Shown: positions 36,247-46,274, counted from the stretch's first letter. The stretch is DNA of 64,000 bases from Chersky-840 sp963838775 (GCA_963838775.1 CAWISP010000024.1:124001-188000), one strand, 5' to 3'. Program-made: numbers and translations. The notes: generated by a model from the sequence alone, not told the origin.

Positions 36247-37245
36247 ATGTTCGTCGGAATGGACGTGCATCGCAACCGCACCCAGGTCTGCGTCTTGGAC
36301 CGCAAGGGAAACGAGGTCCGCAACAGAAACGTCGCCAACGACTGCCATGCGCTCAGAAAGGAGCTGGCGGGACTGCGACAGGGCACGCCGGTCGCCTTCG
36401 AGGCCGCCTACGGCACGGGATGGATCGCCGAGCTCCTCGGTGACCTCGGCTTCGAGGCTCACCTGGCCCATCCTGCGGGTTGCCGGGCCATCGCCGATGC
36501 CAAGCTGAAGAACGACCGGGTCGACGCCCGCACCCTCGCCAACCTGCTGCGCACCGGGTATCTGGCCGAGGCCTGGCTCGCACCCAAGGAGGTGCGTGAG
36601 CAGCGCCTGCTGCTGCGGGAACGGGCCCGGCTGGTGCGGATCCGGACGTCGGCGAAGAACCGGATCCGGGCCCAGATCGCGGATGAGGGTGTGCCCGCCC
36701 CGAGCCACGGCCTGTGGACGAAACAAGGAGCGGCCTTCCTCAAGGGCCTCGATCTCTCGCCCATGCACCGCTGGGTAGTGACCGACTGCCCGGTCCTGAT
36801 CGAGGTTCTCGAGTGCCGGATCTCGTTGCTCGAGGCCGGGATCCGTCGCCAGGCCAAGCCTGACAAGGGCGTCGATGCCTTGATGGCGATCCCGGGAATC
36901 GGGCTCCTCAGTGCTATGACCCTGGTGTCGGAGATCGGGGACGTCACCCGCTTCGCCACGGCCCGCAAGCTGTGCGCCTGGGCCGGGATCATCCCCTCCA
37001 TGCGCAACTCGGACCGGACTCTGCACCACGGCCACATCACGAGGGCGGGGCCCGCCGCCGTGCGCCACGTGCTGGCCGAGGCTGCACAAACGGCCATCCG
37101 CAAAGAGCCGTATCACTCCGACTTCCTCGCCACCAAGCGCCGACGGGGAACGGGCATCGCCCTGGTGCGGGTGTCACGCAAGCTCCTCACCGAGGCCTTC
37201 TACGCGCTGCACGCCCTCGAAGACGAGCAGCGCCAATGTTCGTGA
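36247..37245 (+). CDS. IS110-family transposase (element 1, intact)
   Basis: A 332-residue DEDD transposase. The RuvC-like N-domain starts FVGMDVHRNRTQVCVLD (first Asp), has VAFEAAYGTGW (Glu) and KNDRVDARTLANLLRTG (Asp residues). The C-terminal Tnp2/serine domain includes MAIPGIGLLSAMTLVSEIGD and ARKLCAWAGIIPSMRNS. IS110 enzymes use a bridge RNA to pair donor and target. The start is ATG 36247, preceded by GGAAGGAGG; the frame is open further upstream. It differs clearly from the other two IS110-type enzymes in the window. Confidence 0.93.
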   Translation: MFVGMDVHRNRTQVCVLDRKGNEVRNRNVANDCHALRKELAGLRQGTPVAFEAAYGTGWIAELLGDLGFEAHLAHPAGCRAIADAKLKNDRVDARTLANLLRTGYLAEAWLAPKEVREQRLLLRERARLVRIRTSAKNRIRAQIADEGVPAPSHGLWTKQGAAFLKGLDLSPMHRWVVTDCPVLIEVLECRISLLEAGIRRQAKPDKGVDALMAIPGIGLLSAMTLVSEIGDVTRFATARKLCAWAGIIPSMRNSDRTLHHGHITRAGPAAVRHVLAEAAQTAIRKEPYHSDFLATKRRRGTGIALVRVSRKLLTEAFYALHALEDEQRQCS

Positions 37246-37953
37246 GATTGGTCAGATCGGCCGGGCGAGTCCGAGGTATCCCCGTGTGCGCCTAGAGCGC
37301 CGAATAATTGAGTGAGACAGCCCGGCTTTCGCATTCGACGTCGTGTGTCCCGATCGGGACCGAATGGGTGGTTGCGAGACCAACTCCGTCGAGACTTCGC
37401 TCCATCAACATGATGCGCCGGTCCTCGCCGGCATCACGGTCATTCGTCCTCGCGCGCTTCCGCGCGCTCCGGGCGCTCCACCGTGACCCCGCCTGCGGGT
37501 CGGCGCGAGGCATCTACCAGGAGCTACGTCCAACTGCACTCGCTCTTGACACCGGCCCTTCTCATGGGCGGGGATCCCGAGCCCCTGTGTATCCATCTGT
37601 GGCATGAGGGATTGCGTCGAGGTCGGGTAACTGGGTCGGATGGCGACCTACGCAGTATTCGCGTCGCTGAGCGATAGCGGATGGGTCAGGTCGGGGGCGC
37701 GTTCGTCACCTTCGGACTGATTCAGCTCTGGCAGACGGAGCGTCACCCATCCGGGTCCGAAGCCTCTTTCTGTCAAGAGGGGCATTTTGGGCATGCTGAA
37801 GCGCCGGCCGCCGGCCGGGCGTAACGTTGTGCTGGATCCGGGAAGTGGCCGAAACCGAAGAGCCGGTATCAGGGTGTGAGCCGGTCGCGCTGGCCATAGG
37901 AGTCGCCCCTATTTGCAGGAGTCGCCCCTATTTGCCCTCCCGGATCCGCTATG
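37246..37953. other. Noncoding stretch between two IS110-type elements
   Basis: About 700 bases with only short, unsupported open frames. It should contain the right end of the rightward element and the right end of the leftward one. I could not place the element boundaries. Confidence 0.45.
37898..37935. repeat. Perfect 19-bp tandem pair at an IS110 right end
   Basis: AGGAGTCGCCCCTATTTGC occurs twice head-to-tail, ending 18 bases before the stop codon of the leftward transposase. It may be part of the element's right end or a duplicated target or junction. Confidence 0.7.
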
Positions 37954-38971
37954 TCACCTACTCGAATCGATGACGAGTTGGCGATAGACGGCGTTGGAGA
38001 TCTGGCGCTTGAGGGCCCGCAGCGCTTCCTTGGTGGTCTTGCCCTCTGCCACCTTGCGGTCGAAGTACACCCGGCCTTCGCACTGGTTGCGGATCTGGGT
38101 GATGGCGATCATGTGGATGGCGTGGTTGAGACGCCGGTTGCCGCGGGGGTTGAGCCGGTGTCGCACTCTCGGACCGCTCGAGGCTTCGATGGGTGCCGTG
38201 GCGTTGTACGAGGCGTAGTGGTCCCTGTTCTTGAAGCGCGCCATGTCGCCGCTGTGGCCAATCAGAAAGGCAGCCACCACGGGACCCACGCCATAGAGCT
38301 CGGTCACGTTCGTCCCCGAGGCCGCCACCGCCGTCACGATGCGAGCCTTGGACGCGGCGATCTCGACGTCGAGACGTCTGATGTCAGCGACAAAGCCGAG
38401 GGCCATGCGCTTGCGCTCGGCCTCGACGGCGTTGGACGGGCGGACGCTGCGCAGCACCGTGGCGGCACGGTCTGCGGACAGCCGAATCCCCGTCCCACCT
38501 GGGATGATGCACCGGAGCAGGGCGTGGAGCCGGCAGACGGCCTGGGTTCGCAGCGACCCCAGATCGCGGTGGTGATCAGCGAGCAGGCGCAAGACGGCCC
38601 CGTGGTTCTCGGCGACGACTGCTGCGCAGTCTCTTGGCCCGCAACGCCGCGATGGCGGTGGACAAGGCGTCGTTGGGGTCGTTCTTCTGGGTCTTGCCCG
38701 AGCCGAGCACCCGGACCCGGGCCGCCAACGCCGGCGGCACATCGACGACGTCCTGGCCGGCGGCCACGAGCTGCTGGGCCAACAAGAACCCGAGCCCGTT
38801 GGCCGACTCGATCGCCCAGCGTCGCTCCGGAAAGTCGATCGCCCACTCGAGGAGTTGCTCGACCTGGTGACGATCTGCTTTCACCGTCAGCTGGCCCAGT
38901 GCCGTCTCCTCCGGGTCGACCGCCCCCGCTGTGTGAGTTGCCTTGTGCGGGTCGATGCCGATCAGCACCAT
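37954..38971 (-). pseudogene. IS110-family transposase (element 2), one frameshift
   Basis: The start is ATG 38971 with GGGAGG eight bases upstream. The N-domain shows LIGIDPHKATHTAGAVD, RWAIESANGLGFLLAQQL and KTQKNDPNDALSTA (DEDD residues). Near 38625-38640 the frame shifts by one. The rest, AVVAENHGAVLRLLADHH, ELYGVGPVVAAFLIGHSGD, SYNATAPIEASSG and RLNPRGNRRLNHAIHM, is the normal C-domain in the new frame to 37954. Restored length is ~339. Its upstream end is duplicated at 33680. Confidence 0.87.
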
Positions 38972-38985
38972 CTTGTACCTCCCTG

Positions 38986-39194
38986 TCTGTAGTGGGAGGC
39001 CACGCCGGGCAATCCTGATGAGACTGGGTGCTCGCCTCTTTCGAGCCACGCGTGGCCAAGGAACCCGGCGGCTGACACTTCGGACCTTGCGGCCAACCGT
39101 TGGGTGGCAGGGTGTTACAGAGCCAAACCGCCGAGCTCCCGAGACGCTAGGGCCGAAGCCCGGCGTCTCCACAATTATGAATCAGGGTGATATG
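38986..39194 (-). repeat. Left end of IS110 element 2; candidate bridge-RNA region
   Basis: This 209-base noncoding stretch lies just upstream of the transposase and is the parent of the solo copy at 33680-33888. Position and length fit the left end that is transcribed as bridge RNA in IS110 elements. No structure has been computed. Confidence 0.65.
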
Positions 39195-39349
39195 CGCCCC
39201 TGGGCGTCAGGTCCCTCGCTAGGTCGACAGGTGTTCGACGATCGAACGAACTCGACCCTTCCATCTCAAACCACCGACGAAGGTCGATGCGAACAACCTC
39301 GCTAAGTAAGAGGGGGTCGCTGTCAGAGGCTCGGGTGTCTCTTGAATCG

Positions 39350-40483
39350 TTACCCACTAACGGGGACCTGCCAGATAAGCGCTGTTCCGCCGGATTCGGG
39401 CGTTTCGGTGGCGAACTGTCCATGCAGTTTCTCTGCTCGACGTCTGAGATTGACGAGACCGAGACCGCCTTCGCTGGATTCCCCGTGATCCAGGCCACGG
39501 CCATTGTCGATGATCTGAACTCTGCAGACACCATCCTTGACGGTAACGGAAACACTCGCTTTGGTGGCCTGAGCGTGGCGCCCGACATTGGTCAGCGCCT
39601 CTCGGATGACGGCCAGAAGATGTTCAGCCAGTTGATCCGAGGCGATGGTGTCAACAGGTCCGTCAAAGGAGACCTTGACATCGAACCCGACCACCGGTCT
39701 GAGGGTATGCACGAGGGAGAGGATGCTGGAACGTATACCGGGGTCGATCTCTGTTGATCCAAGCTCAAAGATGGTCGAGCGGATCTGGCGAATCGTCTCA
39801 TCGATGTCACCAATGACCTCCGTGAGCCGATCCGCAGTCCCCGGCGCTTCGACGCCTGCGATGCTATGTAGGGTCAGTCCAGCCGCGAAGAGACGCTGGA
39901 TCACATTGTCGTGCAGGTCTCGGGCCAAGCGGTCTCGATCGTCGTACACGGCCAGCTGTTGGACCTGTTGATGGAGGCGAGCGTTCTCGATGGCGATTCC
40001 CGCTGCGAGGGCGAGCGCACCGACAAGTACCTCGTCATCTTGGGTGAACTCGGTCCAGCCGACCTTGTTCGTGAGGTAGAGGTTCCCGTAGACCTCGGTC
40101 CGCACGGTGACCGGTACGCCAAGGAACGACGTCATCGGAGGGTGATTGGGAGGGAAGCCAAAGCTGTCCGGGTGGGAGCTAATGTTCGCCAGCCGTAGCG
40201 GGTGGGGATCGGTGATGAGGAGTCCAAGAACCCCCTGGCCTGTGGGGCGGGCCCCGATTTCCTCTTCTTGCTCGGGGTCGATGCCAACGGTGACGAACTC
40301 TGCCAACCCAGTTCGGTCGTCGTTCAAGACGCCGATCGCACCATACTGAGCGCCAGTCATCGATCGTGCTTCCTCGATGAAATGGCGTAGAAGGGTGGGG
40401 AGATCGAGATCAGCCTCCAGCTGGAGCGTCGCTTCCAGCAGCCTACGGAGTTTGGCGGGGTCCTCAATGGACCGGTAGGGCAT
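39350..40483 (-). CDS. GAF-domain sensor histidine kinase (DosS/DevS-like)
   Basis: A 377-residue soluble kinase. A GAF domain (about 20-175) has AQYGAIGVLNDDR and PMTSFLGVPVTVRTEVYGNLYLTNK. The HisKA_3 dimerisation box is DDRDRLARDLHDNVIQRLFA with the phospho-His. The HATPase domain has IREALTNVGRHAQATKASV, DNGRGLD and GGLGLVNLRRRAE. This resembles the GAF-B and kinase part of the DosS/DosT redox sensors. ATG 40483 has GGAGG six bases before it. No response regulator gene is adjacent, so its partner is elsewhere or lost. The IS110 left end lies just downstream. Confidence 0.92.
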   Translation of the reverse strand: MPYRSIEDPAKLRRLLEATLQLEADLDLPTLLRHFIEEARSMTGAQYGAIGVLNDDRTGLAEFVTVGIDPEQEEEIGARPTGQGVLGLLITDPHPLRLANISSHPDSFGFPPNHPPMTSFLGVPVTVRTEVYGNLYLTNKVGWTEFTQDDEVLVGALALAAGIAIENARLHQQVQQLAVYDDRDRLARDLHDNVIQRLFAAGLTLHSIAGVEAPGTADRLTEVIGDIDETIRQIRSTIFELGSTEIDPGIRSSILSLVHTLRPVVGFDVKVSFDGPVDTIASDQLAEHLLAVIREALTNVGRHAQATKASVSVTVKDGVCRVQIIDNGRGLDHGESSEGGLGLVNLRRRAEKLHGQFATETPESGGTALIWQVPVSG

Positions 40484-40633
40484 CGACGCCTCCATACTGG
40501 ATGCCGCAGTGGGCACCCTCCTGGGGATCACCTCAGGCCCCACGATATCTCGACACAGGGGCTGCAGCGCTGCCGGGTACTGGGTCAGTTTGGATTAGGG
40601 CCCACCGACCGCTACGCACCGTGACGAATCGGG

Positions 40634-40876
40634 TCAGTCCTCTATCAACTGGACGTGGATTTCGTCCAAATGACCACCACCCAGAGGCGCGGCCATGAGA
40701 TCGAGGATCTCCTTGAGGCTGACCACAAGTTCTGGCACCGGGCCGTCACCCACGTATGAACCTGGGCCGAGTTTGCCGAATGGGGCCGGTACGGCGACGG
40801 CCATCAGCTCATGCACGCGGGCGTCAGTTTCGCCGTCGTCGTTCCGCAGGGCATAGCGGAAGGTCAGTCTGGCCAT
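40634..40876 (-). CDS. Small protein of unknown function
   Basis: An 80-residue acidic protein starting MARLTFRYALRNDDGETD with an AGAGAGA ribosome site. It has alternating hydrophobic positions and an amphipathic segment VVSLKEILDLMAAPLGGG. Not recognised. It precedes the histidine kinase on the same strand with a 150-base gap, so it could be co-transcribed. Confidence 0.55.
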   Translation of the reverse strand: MARLTFRYALRNDDGETDARVHELMAVAVPAPFGKLGPGSYVGDGPVPELVVSLKEILDLMAAPLGGGHLDEIHVQLIED

Positions 40877-41248
40877 TGCAGATTCTCTCTTCTCTCGGGG
40901 GTACGCTAGGCACCTGTCGCCCTGGGTCCAGACCGCACTGTATTCGCGCCGGATACCTATCCCACCTGTGTCACAGCCCCGACCCTCCTAGCCCCAGTAC
41001 TCGTTGCGAACTGCTGATCGGCTCTGGTGATCTCGCAGGGAGTATTAGCGGTTCCGGACTGGCCTCTTTGAGTGCGGGCTGCGCGCTGGTCGACGATTCA
41101 CAGTTGGGAAGCATCGGCGACCGCCGCGTTCGACAACTAACTTAATCCTCACTTTAGATGATGTCGCCTTCCCTCTATCGGCGTATCGTTTCTCCACTGG
41201 GTCTGGGACTGACAGCCAGTGGATGCGTCTCGCCCGGTGGCCCCGGAC
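40877..41248. other. Intergenic region up to the IS3 element
   Basis: About 370 bases with no supported gene; probably holds the promoter of the leftward small gene/kinase unit. Confidence 0.4.
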
Positions 41249-41287
41249 TGGAGTGACCCGGGTCCCACGGACACCGGTGCTCTGGGT

Positions 41288-42435
41288 TCATGCAGCATTG
41301 CTTGAGACGGCGTTGGCGCGCCAGCGGCGCTCGTATTCGGCCGGGCAGAGGTTCCCAATCGAGGAGTGCCGGCGCCAGGTGTTGTAGAAGCCCTCGATGT
41401 AGTCGAAGATCGCCATGCGGGCCTGGTTGCGGTTCTCGAAGACGCTGCGGTCGATGAGCTCGCACTCCAAAGTGGCGAAGAAGCTCTCGGCCATGGCGTT
41501 GTCGAAGCAGTCACCCACCGACCCCATCGAGCGCTCTACCCCGGCGGCCCGACAGGCCTGGGCGAAGTCGGCGCTCGTATATTGCTCAGGTTCAAGGGGT
41601 CGTAGCAACACTGCCTTGTCCAGCTGATTGTAAAAGCTGATCGAGTGTTTCGGCGGGCGTCTTCCAACCGAGGGTCTTGCGGGGTCTGCCGTTGAGTGCA
41701 GTGGCGACCGCGACCAAGTCGTCGGGATGGTGCTTGGAGAGATCGGTGCCCTTGGGGAAGTACTGGCGGAGCAGACCGTTGGTGTTCTCGTTGGTTCCGC
41801 GCTGCCAAGGGCTGTGAGGATCGGCGAAGTAGATGGCCAGTCCACTGTCGACACGCAGCTGCGCGTGCTGGGCCATCTCGGATCCCTGATCCCTGGTCCG
41901 AATGATGGACCACGACACCATCTGGACGCTGGCGGGCGATGGCCATCTGGAGGGCTCTGGTAACGAGCTCGGTGTTCTGGTTGGAAGACATCGACCACCC
42001 CACGACCCGGCGGGTGAAGACGTCGAGCACCACGGCCAGGAACAGAAAGCCTGCCCATGTCGGGACATACGTGATGTCGGCCACCCAACGCTGCCCCGGG
42101 CCCGGCGCGGTGAAGTCCCGCTCCATGAGGTCAGGCGCAGGGCGGGCCCGCTCGTCTCGGCGGGTGGTGCGACAGAACTTGCGCCTGGTCACGCCCTGGA
42201 TGCCGGTGACACGCATGAGCCGGGCTACCCGATGGCGTCCCACATCTTCGTCGTGCTCTTCGACCAGCTCGGTCCTGATGCGGCGATAGCCATAGGTCTG
42301 CCGGGACTGGGTGTGGACCAGGCGGATCTTCTCGGTGAGGACCTCGTCCGACAGCGCCCGGGCCGACGGCGGACGGTCCCGCCAGCAGTAGTAGCCGCTC
42401 GTCGAGACGCCGAGGAGCCGGCACATGGTGGCCAC
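41288..42435 (-). pseudogene. IS3-family transposase orfB, interrupted
   Basis: The 5' part reads MCRLLGVSTSGYYCWRDR, RQTYGYRRIRTELVEE, and the rve integrase core QRWVADITYVPTW and VLDVFTRRVVGWSM, to VVVHHSDQGS at about 41888. After the insert, the C-terminal part resumes in another frame at QYTSADFAQACRAAGVE, then DNAMAESFFATLECELI and RRHSSIGNLCPAEYE, ending at 41288. The DDE motif is intact but split. In a whole element orfB is joined to orfA by -1 frameshifting. Confidence 0.87.
41585..41886 (-). pseudogene. IS30-family transposase C-terminal fragment inside IS3 orfB
   Basis: About 300 bases encode the IS30 tail: SEMAQHAQLRVDSGLAIYF, DPHSPWQRGTNENTNGLLRQ and RPRKTLGWKTPAETLDQLL, with a stop at 41592. 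It joins IS3 at a shared GACCAGGGATC, where the IS3 HSDQG and IS30 WDQG codons coincide, suggesting microhomology joining rather than transposition. It is not the same IS30 as at 26.7 kb: the residues differ at many places. Confidence 0.85.
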
Positions 42436-42476
42436 GGGGTGAGAGGGCCGGTTCGCTTCGATGAACTCGAACCCCG

Positions 42477-42779
42477 CTACGGGGTCGAGTGCGTCTCCTT
42501 GGCGAACCAGGCCGCGGCTTTTTTCAGGATCTCCTTCTCCTCCTCGAGGACCCGGACCCGTCGACGCAGCTGGGCCAGCTCGACCTTCTCGTCGGTGGTC
42601 GGTCCGTCGCTGCGCACACCGTCAGCTCGGTCGGCCTGGAGCACCCAGTTGCGAAGGGTCTGCTCCGAGCAGCCCGCCGTGGCGGCGGCCCGCTTGAACG
42701 ACAACCCGCCCTCACGGACGAGACGGACCGCCTCGATGCGGACCTCGGACGGATAGGGCGGTGGGACTCTCCCTCCCAT
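42477..42779 (-). CDS. IS3-family transposase orfA
   Basis: A 100-residue protein with the N-terminal helix-turn-helix YPSEVRIEAVRLVREGG, FKRAAATAGCSEQTLRNWV, and a leucine-zipper-like LAQLRRRVRVLEEEKEILKK, the standard IS3 OrfA layout. It binds the element ends and, fused with OrfB by frameshifting, forms the transposase. OrfA itself is complete, but OrfB is not. Confidence 0.92.
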   Translation of the reverse strand: MGGRVPPPYPSEVRIEAVRLVREGGLSFKRAAATAGCSEQTLRNWVLQADRADGVRSDGPTTDEKVELAQLRRRVRVLEEEKEILKKAAAWFAKETHSTP

Positions 42780-42940
42780 GACGGACTCCTTTCTGCCAGA
42801 CGGACATCGTCTCGTCCAGCGTCAAGGTGTCCGCGGATCCCGGGTCACTCCAGACCGCCAAGCCGGGACCACTGGGGCGAGACCTTCCCCGGGGCCTTGG
42901 CGCTCCTACAGATAGAAGCAACGACTGCGGGGGACAGGCG

Positions 42941-43717
42941 ATGCCGGGAAGCACAGTTTTGGAATGTGAGGACCAGGGCACCTCTCGCTGGGCACCAAGA
43001 CCGAGATGCGGGGCCGTGGCTGCCATCACCCAGTCCCCTGAGACGATCAGGCGGGTGGTCGTCGTTCTCTCCGGAGCGGGCACCCGGTCATGTGGTCGCT
43101 ACCCCACCCTCGCTCTCCCTACCGACTTCCTCCATCGTCAGGTCACCGAGCGCCTATACCGAGCCGTCGACGGCGACGAACTGGTGCACCCGCCCTGGTT
43201 CGGACTAGCCCCGCCGGACTGGACCTACTCCTGGATCCGACCGGTGCTGGAACGCAAGCTGGCGAAGTACCCAGGCCGACGGTTTCTGTTCATCGGGCAC
43301 TCGCTGGGCGGCTATCTGGGCGCACTCTTCGCCCATGGGCACAGCGACCTGGATATCACAACCGTCGCCATCGCCTCGCCCTTCGGGGCGGTGACCGGTA
43401 TGCCCGGTTCTGGACGCGTCTTCGCCGTAGGTGCCGAGCACCTGCGCCAGCATCGCCGGGCGCTGGGCGATCGGGCGCCGTCGCTGACCCTGATCGCTAG
43501 TGACGGCGATCGGCTGATCCGAACGTCCTCGGCACTGCCGGTCATGCCGGGAGCCAAGCGGGTCCTGCTGACCACCGATCGCCAGGCAACGGATTCAGAC
43601 CCCGAGCGGGTCATCGTCGACAGACCACCCGGTCACGTGGGGCTGATCAACCACCCGGAGGTACTGACTCGCATCGGCGTCGTCAGTGCCTCATCCTCGG
43701 GAGCGGGTACCGGCTGA
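42941..43717 (+). CDS. Alpha/beta-hydrolase fold protein
   Basis: About 258 residues. VVVVLSGAGTRSCGRYP carries the oxyanion-type region and FLFIGHSLGGYLGALFAHG the nucleophile elbow (GxSxG). A plausible His is in RPPGHVGLINHPEVL. It resembles lipase-like hydrolases; substrate unknown. The open frame begins inside the IS3 right end, so I prefer ATG 42941, preceded by GGGGGACAGG. The first ~40 residues after it are not fold-like, and a start at 43029-43050 is possible. Confidence 0.68.
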   Translation: MPGSTVLECEDQGTSRWAPRPRCGAVAAITQSPETIRRVVVVLSGAGTRSCGRYPTLALPTDFLHRQVTERLYRAVDGDELVHPPWFGLAPPDWTYSWIRPVLERKLAKYPGRRFLFIGHSLGGYLGALFAHGHSDLDITTVAIASPFGAVTGMPGSGRVFAVGAEHLRQHRRALGDRAPSLTLIASDGDRLIRTSSALPVMPGAKRVLLTTDRQATDSDPERVIVDRPPGHVGLINHPEVLTRIGVVSASSSGAGTG

Positions 43718-43734
43718 GTCATCCCTTGAGGCTG

Positions 43735-44502
43735 TTAGCCGAGAGGGATGCCCGGTGGCAGTCGGACTTCACGTTCAGCCGTCCCCCTTGCGCCCCCCGT
43801 CAGGGACGCATCGGTGCGCCAGGGCTGCTGGCCGTACTGGTCGAGATGGACGACGGTGCCGACCGGCTTGCGAGCTTTGCGCCCATAGCGGCCAATCGGC
43901 CAACCCAGAGCCACGATGCAGCAGGGCTCGATGCTCAACGGAAGTCTGAGGAGTCGCCGTGCCACGGTGGTGGACAACAGCGGCATCGTGATGAGCGCCC
44001 CTCCAAGGCCGATTGATCTGGCAGCGAGCAGGAGATTCTGGGCGGCTGGGTATATCGACCCGTAATGGCTCGAAGCGGCGATTGGTGGTTGGGGGAGAAA
44101 CGGCACTCGATAACCACCCCGTAGGCAGCACACGACGAGAACCGGGATCTCCTCGAAGTGGTCGATCTGCCACTGGACCGACTTGTCGATCTTGGTCGCT
44201 TGTTCATCCGTTCTGCCATGGCGGCCGAACACTCCGTAGAGCATCCACGCCCGTCGGTACTGTGCAGCCAGCCTCGCCTTCACGGCCCGGTCCCTTACGA
44301 CCACGAACTCCCAGTTCTGCATGTTCGAGCCGGTCGGTGCTTCAAGTGCAAGTTCGAGACACCGGAGCACAACATGGTCGCCTATCGGATCGGGCTTGAC
44401 GCGACGGACTTGCCGTTGTGTGAGCATGGCTTCGGCGATGGGCATGGCCAAGCGAGTTTCCACCGCAGCCGGATCATCGGTCGGGGTCAGTGAATCATCC
44501 AT
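43735..44502 (-). CDS. Nitroreductase family protein
   Basis: About 255 residues with the FMN-binding nitroreductase pattern: AMLTQRQVRRVKPDPI near the N-terminus, LELALEAPTGSNMQNWEFVVV, IYPAAQNLLLAARSIGLGGAL and CCIVALGWPIGRYG. These are NAD(P)H-dependent flavin enzymes acting on nitroaromatics, quinones or, in some clades, dehalogenation. The frame opens at a TTG (44508); ATG 44502 (MDDSLTP) is the likely start. It is convergent with the hydrolase. Confidence 0.9.
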   Translation of the reverse strand: MDDSLTPTDDPAAVETRLAMPIAEAMLTQRQVRRVKPDPIGDHVVLRCLELALEAPTGSNMQNWEFVVVRDRAVKARLAAQYRRAWMLYGVFGRHGRTDEQATKIDKSVQWQIDHFEEIPVLVVCCLRGGYRVPFLPQPPIAASSHYGSIYPAAQNLLLAARSIGLGGALITMPLLSTTVARRLLRLPLSIEPCCIVALGWPIGRYGRKARKPVGTVVHLDQYGQQPWRTDASLTGGARGTAEREVRLPPGIPLG

Positions 44503-44776
44503 GCCCAAAGTGTGGCGGATCTACGAGGTCCTGCCCGGGCGGAACCGGCCTGATTAGGTCCCTTATGCAAGCACCACCAGGAAAATCCCGTGGGGAAGAC
44601 CCCCCGTCGTCGCCGTCGGTGGCGGGGAACAGGGGGACTGGTCGGGGTGATATCGGGCGGGTTTCAGCCCGGGACCCACTGCCCGCAACCCGGCAGGGAT
44701 CGGGCAAAGGCGCTTTCATAGCTGGACAAGTACCGCGAATATGCGTGTTTACAGCACTCGAGCCCGTTTGAGCTGC

Positions 44777-45932
44777 TCACGTGGCCGTCGGGGAGTCCTC
44801 GTGTCCGAACCACCGAGCGACTCGCGTGGACCCCCACTCTCGCTTCTCCTCGGAGAGTGCAGCAGTGGGTGCGCTGAACTTTGCGACCGGTGTGTCGTAG
44901 GAGAGGAAATCGACGTCGATTCGCCCCACGAGGTCATCACCTAACTCCACGTAGCACCCCGAAGCGCCGTCGTACCGGGGGCGGGACACTCCCGTCGGTG
45001 AGCTGGGAGATGAGCACCTTGGCGACGGTTGTCGCCTCGCCTTCGGCGATCCCTCCGGCACGAGGGACCGGTGCGCTCGTCACGTCGCCGACGGCAAAGA
45101 CGCCGGGGAACTTGGTAGCGAAGGTGGCTGGGTCGACGGGGATCCATCCGTCCTCGGCCAGAGCGGAAGCGGCGACGACCTCGGGAGCACAGTGGACTGG
45201 GATCCCCAAGAAGAGGTCGTACGGCAACTGCCGCCCGTCATCCACATGTGCGACGTGATGCTCGGGGTCGAGCCGGGTCACCCTCGACGAGGGCCAGTAC
45301 TCTATTCCGTGCTCCTCGAGGATGGCCACGATCGCCAACGAGGTTTTCTTCGAGATCGGAATCGGCATCGGCATCGGGCTGACAAGGTGGATGGTCGACG
45401 ATTCACGCAGTCCGCGCCGGGAGAGGTAGTCGTGGAGAAGCAGTGCGGTCTCGTTTGGCGCCCCGGGGCACTTGAAGACCGGACCGAGCACACTAATGAC
45501 GACGGCGCCACCATCGAAACCGGCCAGGGCGTCACGGGCTCGCTCGGCGCCTGCGGGCGAGTAGAACTCGTACCCGTCCTCCGCCAGGCCCGGCGTAGCC
45601 GCCACGTCGTAGTCAGCGCCGAGCGCGACCACGAGAATATCGGCGTCGTAGGTCGCTGCGTCGGTGACGACTCGGCGACGCTCGGGATCAATTGCGGTAA
45701 TCGTCTCTTGTCGGAACTCAACGCCAGGCTTGGCGATCTGTCGATATGGATTCCACACCTCGGAGGCTTGGCGTCGACCGAACATGACATCGAGCTTCGA
45801 GAACCCGAAGATGAACGAATCGTTCTTGTCGATGAGCGTGATGTGCACCTTGTCGGGGACCGACTCGGACAGCCCGGTCACGAGCTCGAGGCCGCCGAAG
45901 CCAGCTCCGAGGACGACGACATGTTTGGGCAT
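44777..45932 (-). pseudogene. NAD(P)/FAD oxidoreductase, SQR-like, frameshifted
   Basis: MPKHVVVLGAGFGGLELVTG is the FAD loop; ILVVALGADYDVAATPGL, FKCPGAPNETALLLHDYL (a Cys where sulfide:quinone reductases have one) and FPGVFAVGDVTSAPVPRAG follow. Near 44965-44975 the frame shifts by one base and the typical C-terminus, YDGASGCYVELGDDLVGRI and EKREWGSTRVARWFGHED, continues in another frame to 44777. Start ATG 45932. Restored length is ~385. It would be a membrane-associated flavoprotein passing electrons from sulfide or NAD(P)H. Confidence 0.83.
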
Positions 45933-45986
45933 GGGGGCACGGTAACAGGGCTCTTGACTCCTGGCGTCCGCGGACGGTGTCCGTGA

Positions 45987-46274
45987 GATGCCGTTGTGGC
46001 GTTCCAGGTCGATCAGGTCGACCCGATCTATCACGCCGGGTGGAGCGTGCTCGCCGTCGGCGAAGCCCGGGTGCTGGAAGACGCGACCACAATGTCTTGG
46101 GCATCGCATTTGCCATTGCGTGCCTGGGCACCACGCGTGCGAGATCGTTTGGTTCGCATCGTGCCCGAGTTCATCTCGGGCAGACGAATCATCCCCGGTC
46201 ACGACGAACCTCTGCCCTGGCCTAGGGCCTTAGCACAGGACAGCCCGCTGCAACTGCTACCGATGATTGTCTAG
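45987..46274 (+). pseudogene. Pyridoxamine 5'-phosphate oxidase-like protein, C-terminal fragment
   Basis: A fragment of ~95 residues with VVAFQVDQVDPIYHAGWSVL, VGEARVLED, and VRDRLVRIVPEFISGRRI, typical of the second half of FMN-binding split-barrel proteins. A TGA lies just upstream and the N-terminal half is absent, so this is a truncated remnant. It begins within 60 bases of the divergent oxidoreductase start. Confidence 0.7.

Larger units (their letters stand above)
41249..42852 (-). mobile_element. IS3-family element, disrupted by an IS30 fragment
   Basis: Terminal inverted repeats are visible: TGGAGTGACCCGGG at 41249-41262 and its complement ending at 42852. A GAC flanks each side, fitting a 3-bp target duplication. 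The element encodes orfA and a broken orfB. Removing the ~300-base IS30 insert leaves about 1.3 kb, the usual IS3 size. Confidence 0.88.

Noticed and set aside
40634..40876. Small gene as an antitoxin of a toxin-antitoxin pair
   Set aside because: No partner gene overlaps or adjoins it, and no antitoxin fold is recognisable.
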